64,000 nucleotides of DNA, from positions 124,001-188,000 of the forward strand of contig JACFNZ010000001.1 in the NCBI GenBank assembly GCA_019454605.1, in the 5' to 3' direction. Positions 21,325 to 32,525 of the stretch are shown piece after piece. Source of the stretch: Candidatus Altimarinota bacterium. Its GTDB lineage: Bacteria > Patescibacteriota > Gracilibacteria > BD1-5 > UBA6164. The notes under the pieces were generated by a model. That model was not told the DNA's origin, made no database searches, and saw only the letters and a list, made by a program, of their open reading frames with translations. Numbering within the stretch: the stretch's first letter is position 1; each line of letters starts with the position of its first letter. The translations under genes were made by a program, and so were the position numbers.

Positions 21325-22830
21325 TTATTTATTTAATTCAACTATTTTTTTAATAACTTCTTTTAATTTATTTTCAGTATCTTCTTTTATTTCTTTATCT
21401 TTTTTAATTGATTCTAAAACTGTTTTTTCTTCATCAAGTGCTAGATATAATTCTTTTTCTACTTTAGAGATTTTAGAAACTTCTATTTTATCAAAAAATC
21501 ATTTTGATCAAGCATATATTGATGCAACTTGTTTTTCAACTGAAATAGGTTCAAAAACTCATTGTTTTAGTAATTCCATCATCCTTTTTCACCTTTCAAG
21601 TTGAGTTTTTGTTTGAGCATCAAGATCTGAAGCAAATTGTGAAAATGCTGCAAGTTCTCTATATTGAGCTAAATCAAGTTTTAAAGTTCATGAAACTTTT
21701 TTCATGGCTTTTATTTGAGCTGATCATCAAACTCTTGAAACTGAAAGTCAAACATTTATAGCTGGTTTTTGTCCGGCATTAAATAAATCAGATTCTAAGA
21801 AAATTTGTCCATCAGTAATAGAAATTACATTTGTTGGAATATAAGCAGAAACATCTCAAGCTTGAGTTTCAATAATTGGTAAAGCTGTCATTGATCAAGC
21901 TCCAAGTTCATCATTTAATTTTGATGATCTTTCAAGTAGTCTTGAGTGTAGATAAAATACATCCCCTGGATATGCTTCTCTTCCTGGTGGTCTTCTTAGT
22001 AAAAGTGACATTTCTCTATAAGCATTTGCTTGTTTAGTTAAATCATCATAAACTATTAAAGCATGTTTACCATTAAACATAAAATATTCAGCCATAGCAC
22101 ACCCAGCATATGGAGCTAAATATTGCATAGAAGCTGGAGCTGAAGCTCAAGCTGAAACAACTATAGTATAATCCATAGCTCATCTTGATTTCAATTCTTC
22201 AACAACCCTTGCTACTTTTCATTCTTTTTGTCAAATAGCAACATATACACAAACAACATCTTGACCTTTTTGATTAACTATTGCATCAATAGCAACTTGA
22301 GTTTTTCAAGTTTGTCTATCTCAAATAATTAATTCTCTTTGTCATCTTCAAACAGGCACTAATGCGTCAAGCGCTTTAATTCAAGTTTGCATTGGCTCGT
22401 GAACTGATTTTCTATCCATTACTCAAGTAGCAACTCTTTCAATTGGATAAAATTCACTAGATTTAATTTCTCAAAGTCCATCAATTGGATTTCATAAAGC
22501 ATCTACAACTCTTCAAACAAGAGTATTTCAAACAGGAACTTCTAAAGTCTTTCAAGTAGCTTTTGCAATTTGTCATTCTTTAATAGTATTAAATCATTTT
22601 AAAACAACTACTCAAACATAGTGTTCTTCTAAGTTTAAAGCTATTCAAACTCATCCTCATTCAAATTCTACAAGTTCATTATAAGCAACATTTCTAAGAC
22701 CAGATATTTTTGCAACTCAGTCTCACAAATAAAATACCTCGCCTACATTTTCTTGTTCTTTTGTAGTATTTAGAGTATCAATTTGTTTTTCAATATCACT
22801 TATAATTCCATTTAATAAGTCATTTGACAT
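21325..22830 (-). CDS. atpA: ATP synthase alpha subunit
   Basis: 501 residues, standard length. P-loop [15 protein letters not shown], then [34 protein letters not shown] with the catalytic arginine-finger region, and [20 protein letters not shown]. It forms the non-catalytic half of the F1 hexamer. Found between atpH and atpG as in most bacteria. It carries a Lys/Glu-rich C-terminal tail ([20 protein letters not shown]). Confidence 0.97.
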
Positions 22831-22859
22831 AATATAAAGTAATTAATAATTAAGTTTTT

Positions 22860-23210
22860 TTATTTTAGTATATTTTCAAATCTACTATAACTCATATTAA
22901 ACATTTTATCGTTATAAAAGATTCTAAATCATCATTTTAAATTTTGATTTTTTACAAACTCAATTTGAGAAGTATTTAAGTCAAGTCAAAAAACATTTTT
23001 AAATGCTTTTATTGATTCACTTTCAATAAATCAAAGTGAATTAGCTCAAAAATCAAAATATTCTACTTTAAATGAATCTATATTATCATTAATTTTTAAA
23101 AATTCTTTTTTTCCTCTTTTTCATAAAGATTTATTTAAAGAATTTAAAAGTTTTAATTTTTTAAGTAGGTCATTAAGCAGATTTTTATCTAATTTAGTAA
23201 AATCCGTCAT
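22860..23210 (-). CDS. atpH: Short ATP synthase delta subunit
   Basis: 116 residues, much shorter than the usual about 180. The C-terminal half resembles the OSCP/delta end: NQNLKGGFRIFYNDKMFNMS and YSRFENILK, equivalent to the region that closes the peripheral stalk. The N-terminal six-helix domain that binds alpha appears shortened (LDKNLLNDLLKKLKLLNSLN). Position between atpF and atpA supports the assignment. The gene is the least conserved of the set. Confidence 0.75.
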
Positions 23211-23221
23211 ATTTTTTATTA

Positions 23222-23707
23222 TTATTTAATAGAAGCAATTTCTTTTTCAACAAAATCTCTTGAAACTTTTTCATTAGAAAAAAGTTTTGCATTAAATTTT
23301 AAAATCAAATCAATTGATTTAGATTTTACATCATTTAACATAGATTCTTTTTCTTTTGTTATTTCAGCTAAAGCAGTATTTTTTATATTAATCGCTTCAT
23401 TCTCAGCTTGGTTTTTTATATTAGAGGCTTCTTTTTTAGCAATATTTTCTGCAGTTTTTTTAATATTTTCTGCTTCTTTTCTTGCATCACTTAATATACT
23501 TTCTTTATTTTCTAAAGCTTCAAGATTTAATTTTTCAATATTATTATAATCATGCTCTAATTTTTTTCTTTTATCATATTCAGTATCTAAATATGATAAA
23601 TAAGGTTTAAATACAAATTTATTTAAAACCCATAAAATTAAAGATAATATAATAAGCTGAATAATTATAGTCTCTAAAGTAAAAAATTGAAAATCATGTA
23701 TTTGCAT
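23222..23707 (-). CDS. atpF: ATP synthase b subunit
   Basis: 161 residues. One N-terminal membrane helix (IIIQLIILSLILWVLNKFVF) followed by a long Lys/Glu/Ala coiled coil (AENIKKTAENIAKKEASNI). It is the peripheral stalk that links F0 and F1. Between atpE and atpH. Confidence 0.93.
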   Translation of the reverse strand: MQIHDFQFFTLETIIIQLIILSLILWVLNKFVFKPYLSYLDTEYDKRKKLEHDYNNIEKLNLEALENKESILSDARKEAENIKKTAENIAKKEASNIKNQAENEAINIKNTALAEITKEKESMLNDVKSKSIDLILKFNAKLFSNEKVSRDFVEKEIASIK

Positions 23708-23768
23708 AATTTTTTTAATTAGTTAAAATTTAAAAGTTTAAAGTCGTAAAATCTACAACTCTAAACTA

Positions 23769-23990
23769 TTACATAGCAAATCCAATAATCAAAGCAATAA
23801 CAAGTGCATAAATAGCAACTGCTTCTGCTAAAGCTATACACAAAATTGCAAGTGATTGTATTTTAGATGATGCTTCTGGGTTTCTTCATAAAGCCTCTAA
23901 AGCTCATTTACCAATAAATCAAATTCAAAGCCCTGGTCAAATTGCTCAAAGTCAAATAGCTAAAGCCATAGCAAGTTCTTTTAGTTCCAT
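23769..23990 (-). CDS. atpE: ATP synthase c subunit
   Basis: 73 residues: two membrane helices joined by the polar loop GRNPEASSK. Helix 2 carries the ion-binding Glu in LAEAVAIYALV. Residues that usually coordinate sodium (Gln in helix 1 and Ser/Thr after the Glu) are not seen, so proton coupling is more likely. The Gly-rich helix 1 (GLGAIGPGLGIGFIGKG) has its glycines mainly as TGA or GGN. Forms the rotor ring. Confidence 0.95.
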
Positions 23991-24072
23991 AATATATTAT
24001 GTTAGTTATAAAATATAAATTTTGATCTTGAATATTATAAAAACAAAATATTCAAAACCACTTATTTATATT

Positions 24073-24885
24073 TTAATGATGAGATTCTTTTCATTGGTTA
24101 AAATAAGAAATCATAAGCATATAAAATACTGCTGCTTGTATAAAGGCTACAAATATTTCAAAAAACCAAAATGGAATTGAAACAAATCTTCAAACTTCAA
24201 ATAAAGAACTACTCATTAAAACTCATAAATATGATATAACTCAAATAAGTATAACTCAAGCAAATATATTTCAAAAAAGTCTTAAGGATAGAGATGCAAC
24301 TGTTGATGGAACTGAAATTAAATGAAGCCATCAAACAAATACATTTATACATTTCTCTGAGAAAGTTTTTCAAGAAAAATTAAATAAATATCATTTAATA
24401 GTTCAAGAAACTCAAGAATGTTTTAGTGTTATTCATAACATAACAACAACAGTAATTAATCACAAAACTAAAGTTGTATTTAAGTCGCTGTTCATAGGTC
24501 TTAAATATTCTAAAATATTTGAAGAAATTGAACCTCAAAGCCAATCAATAATTAAACCAAATAAATTTCAAAAAAGTATTACTATTAAAAATCAGGCTAT
24601 TAATGGAAAAGCAGATCTTGCAAATAATTTATCTCAATGAAAAGAATCAATTAAGTTTTTGTCTATAAATCAAATAAAGTTTAAAATTCAAGTTTTTAGT
24701 CTTGACTTTTCTCTTTTTAAGGCATTTCTTGCAAAAATTCAAAAAATTAAAATCAAAATTAAAAATATAAATGTAGATACATTTGTATTTGAAATTGGTC
24801 AGTAAACTTGCTCTCATTGTATTTTTGGAATATGTGGTCAAGCATGGCTTTCTGTTTGTAGTTCATTATTTTGTATTTCCTTCAT
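24073..24885 (-). CDS. atpB: ATP synthase a subunit
   Basis: 270 residues. Starts MKEIQNNELQTESHAGPHIP, then five or so membrane helices with the conserved segments RSAFPLIAGFLIVILFGNLF and, near the C-terminus, SLSLRLFGNIFAGVILIGVI, containing the essential Arg in the R-L-F-G-N motif, and FVAFIQAAVFYMLM. It forms the ion half-channels of F0. The start overlaps the previous gene by 20 bases. Confidence 0.94.
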
Positions 24886-25102
24886 CTTTTTTATTATTCT
24901 TAGAAATATTGTTTAATTTATTTAAAGTTTTTTTAATTTCTATATATAAAAATATACTTAGTGGTATTATTGATATAATGACACTGTAAACTAAAAATTG
25001 TGCTCTATTTCAAAAAAGCGCACCAAGTATAATTCAAATTGATAAAAATGCAAGTAAATTTAAAAAAATTATTAAAGTTATTTTTAGTAAAGCATTAGTC
25101 AT
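24866..25102 (-). CDS. AtpI/AtpZ-like small membrane protein
   Basis: 78 residues with two membrane helices (LLKITLIIFLNLLAFLSIGI and FLVYSVIISIIPLSIFLYI) and a charged C-tail (KKTLNKLNNISKNNKKDEG). The first gene before atpB in many bacterial operons encodes such an AtpI or AtpZ helper that assists c-ring assembly or ion supply. The assignment relies on topology and position. Its end overlaps atpB. Confidence 0.65.
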
Positions 25103-25117
25103 ATTTATTTTAGAAAG

Positions 25118-25582
25118 TTATTTATTTAAAAATCAAGTAGAAAAAATACCCTCTTTTATACAAAAAACCCTTAATTCGAAACTATCTAAATAATCTAAAT
25201 CAAAATCTCATTTAACTTCATCTCAAAAATTAAATTTTTTAAAATCAATTTCATCTCAAGTATCATCATACAAAGAAACTTTAAAAATAAAATTATCTTT
25301 TTTAGAATTATGAGTATTTTCATCAATCAAAAAACTTAATTTTTCTCAAAAGATAGATATTTTAGGAAAGTGCTCTTGTTCTTTTGGAGTTAGGCATCTT
25401 ACGTCAAGAGGATAATTAATTTCTTCTCAAAATAAAATAAAGTCATCTTTATGAGTTTCACAAAAAGGACAAAAAAAATCATTTGGTAAATTATCAAATA
25501 AAGTATTTTCTTCTATATTTAAGTCTTCATCTCAAATAGATTCATCATATATATAACTACATCAAGAACAATGATATTTCAT
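25118..25582 (-). CDS. Rubredoxin-domain protein
   Basis: 154 residues. The first 50 form a rubredoxin: CSGCSYIYDESIGDEDLNIE, TLFDNLPNDFFCPFCETHKDD, with two C-x2-C pairs that hold one iron. About 100 further residues of unknown fold follow, ending STGFLNK. Rubredoxins carry single electrons, often to oxygen- or peroxide-reducing enzymes. It is the first gene after a well-formed promoter and leads into the ATP synthase genes, 15 bases upstream of the AtpI-like gene. Confidence 0.85.
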
Positions 25583-25613
25583 ATTTTATCAAAAAAAGTT
25601 AAAATTTAAAAAT

Positions 25614-25641
25614 ATTATAGAAAATACTAAAAAATTTGCAA
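25614..25641 (-). promoter_or_regulatory. Promoter of the rubredoxin-ATP synthase operon
   Basis: On the minus strand TTGCAA (25641-25636) and TATAAT (25619-25614) with a 16-bp spacer, about 30 bases before the rubredoxin ATG. The -35 hexamer is a palindrome shared with a rightward promoter. Confidence 0.6.
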
Positions 25642-25662
25642 AAAATATATTTAATTTATAAT
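25636..25662 (+). promoter_or_regulatory. Rightward promoter sharing the palindromic -35
   Basis: TTGCAA (25636-25641) and TATAAT (25657-25662) with a 15-bp spacer, before the nucleotidyltransferase-like gene at 25689. Because TTGCAA is its own reverse complement, one -35 can serve both directions, so the two promoters should compete. Confidence 0.5.
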
Positions 25663-25688
25663 TTATATAAGTTAATAATACTAAAAAT

Positions 25689-26216
25689 ATGCAAAACTTT
25701 TGAAAAGAAATTCACAATAAATTCATAAAAAAATTCAATATAAAAAAGATACCTTGAGAAGTTGATATTTTATATACAAATAAAACTATAAAGTATTTAA
25801 AATATGTGAAGTGGTTCCCTTGATTAAAAATGGTTGCTATTTGAAATAGTATTTCAATGAATGCTTGAACTATCGATAGTGATATAGATTTGTTTATAGT
25901 AACATCTCCTGATAGTATGTGGGTAAATAGAATATTATTTACTATATTTTTTCAAGTTTTAAATGTAAGAAAAACAAAAAATAAACATGCTTGAAGATTT
26001 TGCTTAAGTTTTTTTGCAACTACTAATTGACTAAACTTTAAAGATTGGAAAATAGAAGATGATATTTATTTGTATTTTTGGATTATATACTTAAAACCTA
26101 TTTTAAGCTATGATAACACTTATGAACTTTTTATAAATCAAAATAAATCCTGGGCAATTTTTGATGAATATATAAAAATAATTAATAATAATAAAAATTA
26201 TATAAAATATAAATAG
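25689..26216 (+). CDS. Nucleotidyltransferase-fold protein
   Basis: 175 residues. Residues around 55-75 show the pol-beta-type signature: AIGNSISMNAGTIDSDIDLF, i.e. Gly-Ser followed by Asp-x-Asp, which binds metal and nucleotide. The remainder is helical with aromatic clusters (IYLYFWIIYLKPIL). Such minimal nucleotidyltransferases may modify antibiotics, proteins or tRNA, or act as toxin-antitoxin components; no neighbour settles this. The stop is TAG. Confidence 0.7.
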
Positions 26217-26283
26217 CTAATTTTTGCTAAAATAAAAAATATATGTTAAAATAAAGTATACATTTTAAATTATATAATTTTTT

Positions 26284-29200
26284 ATGATTAATACTTTAGA
26301 CAATTTTAATAATTACTGAAACTTATCAACGGAGATATGAAAATTTAATGATATCCAATCACAATTAAAAGAATGATGGGAGATTTTAAAGTCAGTAAAA
26401 GAAAAAGCTTGAAAAGATAGTGATATTTATAAAAAATTTGAAAAAGAGTATAAAGAACTTTATGAAACTATAAAAAAAGCTTTTGAATCAGAGAAAGCTT
26501 TTTCTCAAGAAGAAAGAGTAAAAATTATGCTAGAGCTTTGAGATATGATTAAACTAGCAGAAGAAAAAGATATTATTGAAAAAAAATGATTTTCATCTAG
26601 AGTATGAGATTTTTTAAGAGGGACTAACACAGAAACTCAAAAAGAAATAGCATTATCTTTTAGAGATAAAAAAATAGATAGTTACAGTTTAGATGAATCT
26701 ATAGCAGCTATTAATTATTTATCAAATAATTATTGAAAGTATAAAGAAATAAAAAAAGATGATTCAATAACTAAGTGAATTACTTTAAGTTATCATACTA
26801 TAAATGAACTTGGTGATCAATATGAAGTTAGATTATTTCAAGATATGCTTATAGAAAAAATATTTTGAGAAAAACAAAAATGATTTAATGATAAATATTT
26901 GAAATGATTTAATAATGAAGAAAAATGAAATTATATAATGAAAATTAGTGATTTTGAAGATTATTTAAAAAACCCGTCTACTGTAATATACTCAGAAAAT
27001 AGAACTTCAAATTTAGTTAATTCAAATATGCTTGCTAATTATTTTTTATATTTAAATAGTATTTGAAAAGCAAATATTACATATTTAAAAAGTATATTAT
27101 CTTCTGTAAAATTAGCTCAACTAAAAGATTCTTTAGAAAAGAATCCAAATTCAATAGTTAAAAATATACTTTGAGATTCTTTAACTATTGAATTTACAAA
27201 AAATATTGATGATAGTAAGATAGTAATAAATAAAGAAAATTATAAAGAAAGACTAGTTTTAGATCCTAAAAAAGTATTATTTATAAATGATAAAAGTTTA
27301 TTACTTGAAGCTGTTAATAATATCCCAAATTTAAAATATAAAGACATAAATAATGAGTTTAAATATGATATTGAGACAATAGAAAGCTTTATTAAAAAAG
27401 ATAAAAATTTTAATATCAATCAAATACCAACTAATTTTTATAAAATTGATGTGAAAAATAAAGATGATTTAAAAAAAATAAAAAGTTTATTAAATATAGT
27501 AAATAAAAATGATGCTTTAAGTATTGTTTGAGAACTAAGTATATATCTAAATTCTAATCAAATTACAGAATTTTTAAAATCTTTAGATAAAAATAATAAT
27601 AAAGAAAATGATTTATTAATTACTCTTAATTGATATAGTAAAAGTTATGAACAAATTTCTGAAAATAGTATTTCTAAAATAAATGAAATTGATATAAATA
27701 ATATAACTATAAAAGATTTAGAATTATTAAATATGTATATATATAAATTTTGAATTACTTTAATAGAAGACAAAATAACTCAAATAATATCAAGTTGAAA
27801 GATAAACTGAGAAAATATTAATTTAACACATATTCCATTATTTAAAAAAGTATTAAATAATAATTTAGATATTACAAAAAGAATTATTAAAAAAGTTCCT
27901 TCTCTATTTGAAAGTCTAAATAATGAGTTAAGAAGTAATGATGCATTAGTTGATATTTACTTAGATAGTGAAATAAAAAAGTGATGATATAGAGATATAA
28001 TAAATGCTATAGAAAATATCAATTTTTGAGATAGTGTTTGAAATATAATGTTAATTTATTTAAAATTAAATTGAAATAGTTATGAATTAAAACAAGAAAA
28101 TCAAGAAAAAATAAAAAGTTATTTTAGAAACCCAGTTATATCTCAAAAATTTTTTAGATTTTTTGAACAATATTGAAATAGTGATCAAGTAAAATGACAA
28201 ATAAATGTATTAAAATGAATTACTGATATTTTTTGAAGTATAGAAAAAGATTTTGAATCTTCTAAAAAAGGTTTTACAAAAATACAAAATAATTTTAATA
28301 AAGAAAGGCAAAATTATACAAAAGAAAATAAAGAAAATTCAAATAGTTTTGAAAATAATTATTGAGAAAAAATCAAAGAATTATTTTCTAATTTAGAAAT
28401 AAATTTAAATCAAGAAGATATAAAAAATATTATATCTTTAATAAAAAATAGTGATTCTATTTCGGCAAATCAAGATTTATTATTTTTATTAAAAGAAAAA
28501 ATTTGATGGAAAAACAAAGACAAAATTGAAAAAGTATTTAAAGGACTTCAAAATATTAAAATAGAAATCAAAAAAGAAGAAATCAAAAAAGAAGAAGAAA
28601 AACAAACTCAAAAATTAAAAGAGGCTTGATTTTCAAAAGAAGAAATTGAAAAAGTAAATAAAGATATAAAAAATAATATTTTAGAAAATATTAAAAATAT
28701 TAAAAAAGATAAAAAAGAATCTAGTGAAGAATATATTGAAAAAATACTTGATTTATCTTTAGTATGAATTGATGAAAAAATAATTAAAAAATTAGATAAA
28801 GAAAGTCTAAAAAAAATAATAGAAAATAATATAGAAATAGAAGAAACAAAAATTATTTTAACAGATACAAAAACTTATTTTAAGTATTTAGAAAGATGAG
28901 ATTTTACAACTCCATATACTGAATATAAAGCAGAAATTGACAAGCAAACTCAAATTATAAATCAAGATAATAATTATACTCAAAATGTATTAAATAATAT
29001 AACAAATAATTGAAGATGAGATTATATATACAAAACTCCTTCTTGAAATATTGATTTATCTTTGCATGAAGTTGAGTTAATTTCTACAAATGAAAAAGCA
29101 AAAGAAAATTTAGAAAACTTTATGCAAACTTTAAATGATTTATGACTTTCAAATTTATCTAAATACAGACAAGATATTTTTAAAGCTATTTCAAATAAAT

Positions 29201-29496
29201 ATACAGTTGAGTTTGATTCAAAAGATGATTTTATAAACAAAACTGAATTAAAGTTATTTTTAAATACAATTTTATCTTCTTTATGATATGAAATAAACTC
29301 TAGTTTAAATTTAGAAGAAACTATAACTAAAGTAAAAGATTTTAATAATTTATGACTTATTTCTGGACAAAAAGAAATAGATAAAGCTTGAAATAGTAGT
29401 TTAGAAAAACATTTTTTAGATAAATTTGATGAAAAAAGAGTTTGAAAAATTGAAATAAACAAATTTGAAGAAAGTATTTGAGATATATTAAAATAA
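26284..29496 (+). CDS. 1070-residue helical protein of unknown function
   Basis: One uninterrupted frame with dozens of TGA glycines and no TAA/TAG. No signal peptide. The sequence is helical, rich in Lys, Glu, Asn and Ile, with a Glu/Lys repeat (IKIEIKKEEIKKEEEKQTQK) near residue 760 and low-complexity coiled-coil stretches. An early segment KGFSSRVGDFLRGTNTETQK is less repetitive. I recognise no domain. Style and composition resemble the product at 53791. It ends at a terminator shared with the convergent FemAB-like gene. Its size is large for a reduced genome. Confidence 0.65.
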
Positions 29497-29528
29497 AGCC
29501 TAGAAAAATCTAGACTTTATTTTTTTTA
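29494..29528. terminator. Bidirectional terminator between convergent genes
   Basis: AAAGCCTAGA, loop AAAA, TCTAGACTTT followed by ATTTTTTT. It overlaps the last codons of the minus-strand gene, whose stop is 3 bases from the plus-strand stop. Confidence 0.65.
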
Positions 29529-30411
29529 GTAAATTAAATATAAAAAATTCAAATTTTTTATTTATATAAATATAGCTTTTTGAAATTTCTAAAGTATTAC
29601 AAGTAAATTTTAATTTAAAATCAGTTACTCAAGAAAGTGGTGAGTTTTTTTCTAAAGGTCAAGCAATTCATAAAAAATCATAATACTTACTTCAAAACTC
29701 TTTTGATTTTTGTATAACTTCCCATTGTAATGCATAAGGAGCCATTAAATTTCTATAATTTTTATCTGAAGTTGATGCCCCGTAATAATAAATTGAAATA
29801 TCTTTATCAAAAGTAAATATTCAAGCAGATATTATTTTATCTTCATATTTTGCAAAAAATAACTTTGAATTATCTAAAGAATTTAAAAAATTTTTATAAT
29901 AATTAAATGTATTTCAAAAAAAGTTATCTCTTGAAGTTGTTTCTTGCATTAAATTATAAAAATTTTTTATATTTTCATCATTTTTTAAACTTTCAAAAAC
30001 TGAAACTCATTTTTTTGTAGCTAGTTTTATGTTATATCTTCATTTAGGTTTCATTTTTTCCAAAATTTCATCTAAACTGAGATTTAAATCAATTATTGCA
30101 GTATGTGGAGTTATGAATTTTTTATAATATCAAGGTTTAAACTTTGAATTTATTTTTAAATTATTTAAACTTTTTTTTTCAATATCAAAAGTTTCAACTT
30201 GGATAAATAAAGCATTTTCTTTTTGACAAATTTCAATTAATTTATTTTCATCAATTTTATTTATATCTAAAACTCACAAAATAAAAAGTCAGTATTTATT
30301 TAATCAAATACTTCTTTTTTCAATAAAAATTCAATCAATTTCAAAATATTTTGATACTTGATTTGATTTTAAAAGCATTTCTTGCCAATTTTTTGTTTGC
30401 CAAATAGTCAT
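29500..30411 (-). CDS. FemAB/FemX-like aminoacyltransferase
   Basis: 303 residues of the FemAB peptidyltransferase type (doubled GNAT fold). Landmarks: NWQEMLLKSNQVSKYFEIDG, ILEKMKPKGRYNIKLATKKG, SAGIFTFDKDISIYYYGAST, APYALQWEVIQKSKE and YYDFLGIACP. Such enzymes add amino acids from aminoacyl-tRNA to the peptidoglycan precursor stem, building cross-bridges. Acts in the cytoplasm on lipid II or its precursor. It overlaps nothing upstream and follows ruvB by a 1-base gap, probably one transcript. Confidence 0.82.
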
Positions 30412-30412
30412 T

Positions 30413-31420
30413 TTATTTTGATAAATGTAATATTCAAATATGTGTTATTTTTCTTCATCTAGGAGTTTTTTCTATAAATCATATTTGAAGTAAATATGGT
30501 TCTACAACATCTTCTAAAGTTTGTTCTTCTTCTCAGATACTTGATGATAAAGTTCAAAGTCAAGTTGGTCATCCTAAAAATTTTTTTAGTAAAGTATTTA
30601 AGTATTTTTTATCTAAATAATCAAGTCATATTTCATCTATTGATAAATCTTTAAAAATTTCTTCAAAAACTTCTTTAGAATTTATATTTTTTCAAATAAC
30701 ACTATAATCTCTTAAAATTTTTAAAAGTCTATTTGCAATTCTTGGAGTTCCTCTACTTCTTTTTGCTAAAGCATTTATTAAGTCATCTAAAAAATCTATT
30801 TGAAGTATTTTTGAATTATTTTTTACTATTTCAAATAAATCAATATCACTATAAAAATCAAGTTTTAACACATTTCAAAATCTATCTCTTAATGGATTTG
30901 AAAGTGATGAAAGTTTTGTTGTAGCTCATACTAAAGTAAATGGTTTTAAAGGCATTCTAACACTTTGTGCTCAAGTTCATTTTCAAACCATTATATCAAT
31001 TACAAAATCCTCCATTGCTGTATATAGTATTTCTTCTATTTGGGGTTTAAGTCTATGAATTTCGTCAATAAAAAGTATATCTCACTCTTCAATATTTGAT
31101 AAAATAGATATTAAATCTGCTTGGCGTTCAATTGCTGGTCATGATGAAATTTTTAAATTTGCTTGCATTTCATTTGCTATGATATTTGCCAAAGTTGTTT
31201 TTCAAAGCCCTGGAGGTCAATAAAATAATATATGCTCTAGTGGAGATTTTCTAATTTTTGCAGCAGAAATAGAAACTTGTAAATGTTTTTTTATTTGTTC
31301 TTGACCTACATAATCCCCCAAAGCTTTAGGCCTTAAAGTATTTTCTGAAATATCAATATCTTGGAATTTTGGAGAAACATCTCTTTTAGTCTCTTCTTTT
31401 TTTGAAGTTTTTATTACCAT
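30413..31420 (-). CDS. ruvB: Holliday junction branch migration helicase RuvB
   Basis: 335 residues. [20 protein letters not shown], Walker [21 protein letters not shown], Walker [11 protein letters not shown], sensor [20 protein letters not shown] with the arginine finger, and the C-terminal winged helix [40 protein letters not shown]. It drives migration of recombination junctions with RuvA. All P-loop glycines are TGA or GGN. Confidence 0.97.
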
Positions 31421-31422
31421 AT

Positions 31423-31971
31423 TTATTTTACTATCATTATAATACCATCATCAATATCTATTGGAATAATATTGTAGTTTATTTGATTATCTTTTAAATA
31501 ATCTTTTAGTCAAATCATTTTGTGTTCAAATTTTATCACATCATCAATTATAATTATTCATCAATCCTCTACTTTATCCCAAACAAGCTCTAAAAAATCT
31601 TTTGTTCTTTTTTTCATCCCATCAATAAATACAAAATCAAATTTTTCATTTAAAGTAGGAATTACTTCAATAGCGTTTCAATGTATTGAATTTATATAAT
31701 CTAAAACTTGAAAATCTTTAAAATTTTTTAAAGCTTCATTATATGACAATAAAGAAAATTCAATAGTTGTTAATTTTGAGTTTGTTTTTTGTAATTCTAA
31801 AGCAAAGTTTATAGCACTAAATCAATTTGCAGTTCATATTTCAAGAGCATTTTTTACTTTTTTTATTTTTATTAAATCTCTTAAAAATTTTGCATTTGTT
31901 AGAGAAATATTTGGAACATCATTTGCTTCTCACCGCTTTTTTAAAGCAATTAATAAATTATCTAAATTCAT
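31423..31971 (-). CDS. O-methyltransferase (class I SAM)
   Basis: 182 residues, similar to the bacterial catechol O-methyltransferase-like group (YrrM type). SAM motif I ALEIGTANGFSAINFALEL, motif II-type acidic loop LTTIEFSLLSYNEALKNF, then FVFIDGMKKRTKDFLELV with the metal-binding Asp and DGGIIIIDDVI. Substrate unknown. The stop lies 2 bases before ruvB, so they are co-transcribed. Confidence 0.82.
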
Positions 31972-32039
31972 TTTTTACTAATTAATTATATACTTTAAAT
32001 ATATATTTTTTTTATAAAAAATCAATCTCAAAATATAAA

Positions 32040-32066
32040 ATATTAAAAAATTTGCTTTTTTAATAT
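32040..32066. terminator. Bid-directional hairpin in divergent gap
   Basis: ATATTAAAAAA, loop TTTGC, TTTTTTAATAT in the gap between the O-methyltransferase and the VirB2-like gene. It overlaps the -35 of the following promoter, so it may be regulatory rather than a true terminator. Confidence 0.4.
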
Positions 32067-32080
32067 CTTTCTATTATAAT
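32052..32080 (+). promoter_or_regulatory. Promoter of VirB2-like pilin gene
   Basis: TTGCTT (32052-32057) and TATAAT (32075-32080) with a 17-bp spacer, about 33 bases before the ATG. Confidence 0.6.
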
Positions 32081-32112
32081 AAGCTTGTTTTTAATTATTT
32101 AATTTAATTATT

Positions 32113-32490
32113 ATGAATACAGTTAAAAAAATTTCTTATTCAACTATATGACTTTGATTAAGTTCTTTAGCTACTTTAAATACTTTTGCTCAATGATGAG
32201 CATCAGAAACTACTTTTTGAGTAAATAAAGCAACTACTACTTCTCAAAATCTTGAAAATAGATCACTACCTGAAGCAGTTCAATTTTATGTAAATTTTTT
32301 AATGACTTTTCTATACTTAATTGCTGTTATGTTTGCTTTATGGGGATGATTTCAAATTTTAACTGCAGGTTGAGATGATGATAAAGTAAAAAAATGAAAA
32401 ACTATTTTAATTCAATGAGCTATGTGATTACTTGTAATATGGCTTGCTTGAACTATAGTTAAATGGGTTCTATCAGTACTTGTTGCTTAA
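32113..32490 (+). CDS. VirB2/TrbC-like pilin family protein
   Basis: 125 residues. An N-terminal signal-like segment (STIGLGLSSLATLNTFAQGG) is followed by two membrane helices with the pattern common in type IV secretion pilins: VNFLMTFLYLIAVMFALWGG, FQILTAGGDDDKVKKGKTIL, IQGAMGLLVIWLAGTIVKWV. CPR genomes commonly encode such small pilin-like proteins. It may work with the VirD4-like ATPase at 60491. Its own strong promoter and terminator make it a single-gene unit, consistent with high expression. Confidence 0.75.
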
Positions 32491-32525
32491 CAATAAAAAA
32501 ATAGTTTTAAAAACTCTTAACAATA

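Noticed and set aside
24647-24989. Frames overlapping the start of atpB on both strands
   Set aside because: atpB and the AtpI-like gene explain this DNA; the extra frames have no family features.
29022-29462. 146-codon minus-strand frame
   Set aside because: It is antisense to the open 1070-codon gene and has no initiation signal or recognisable product.
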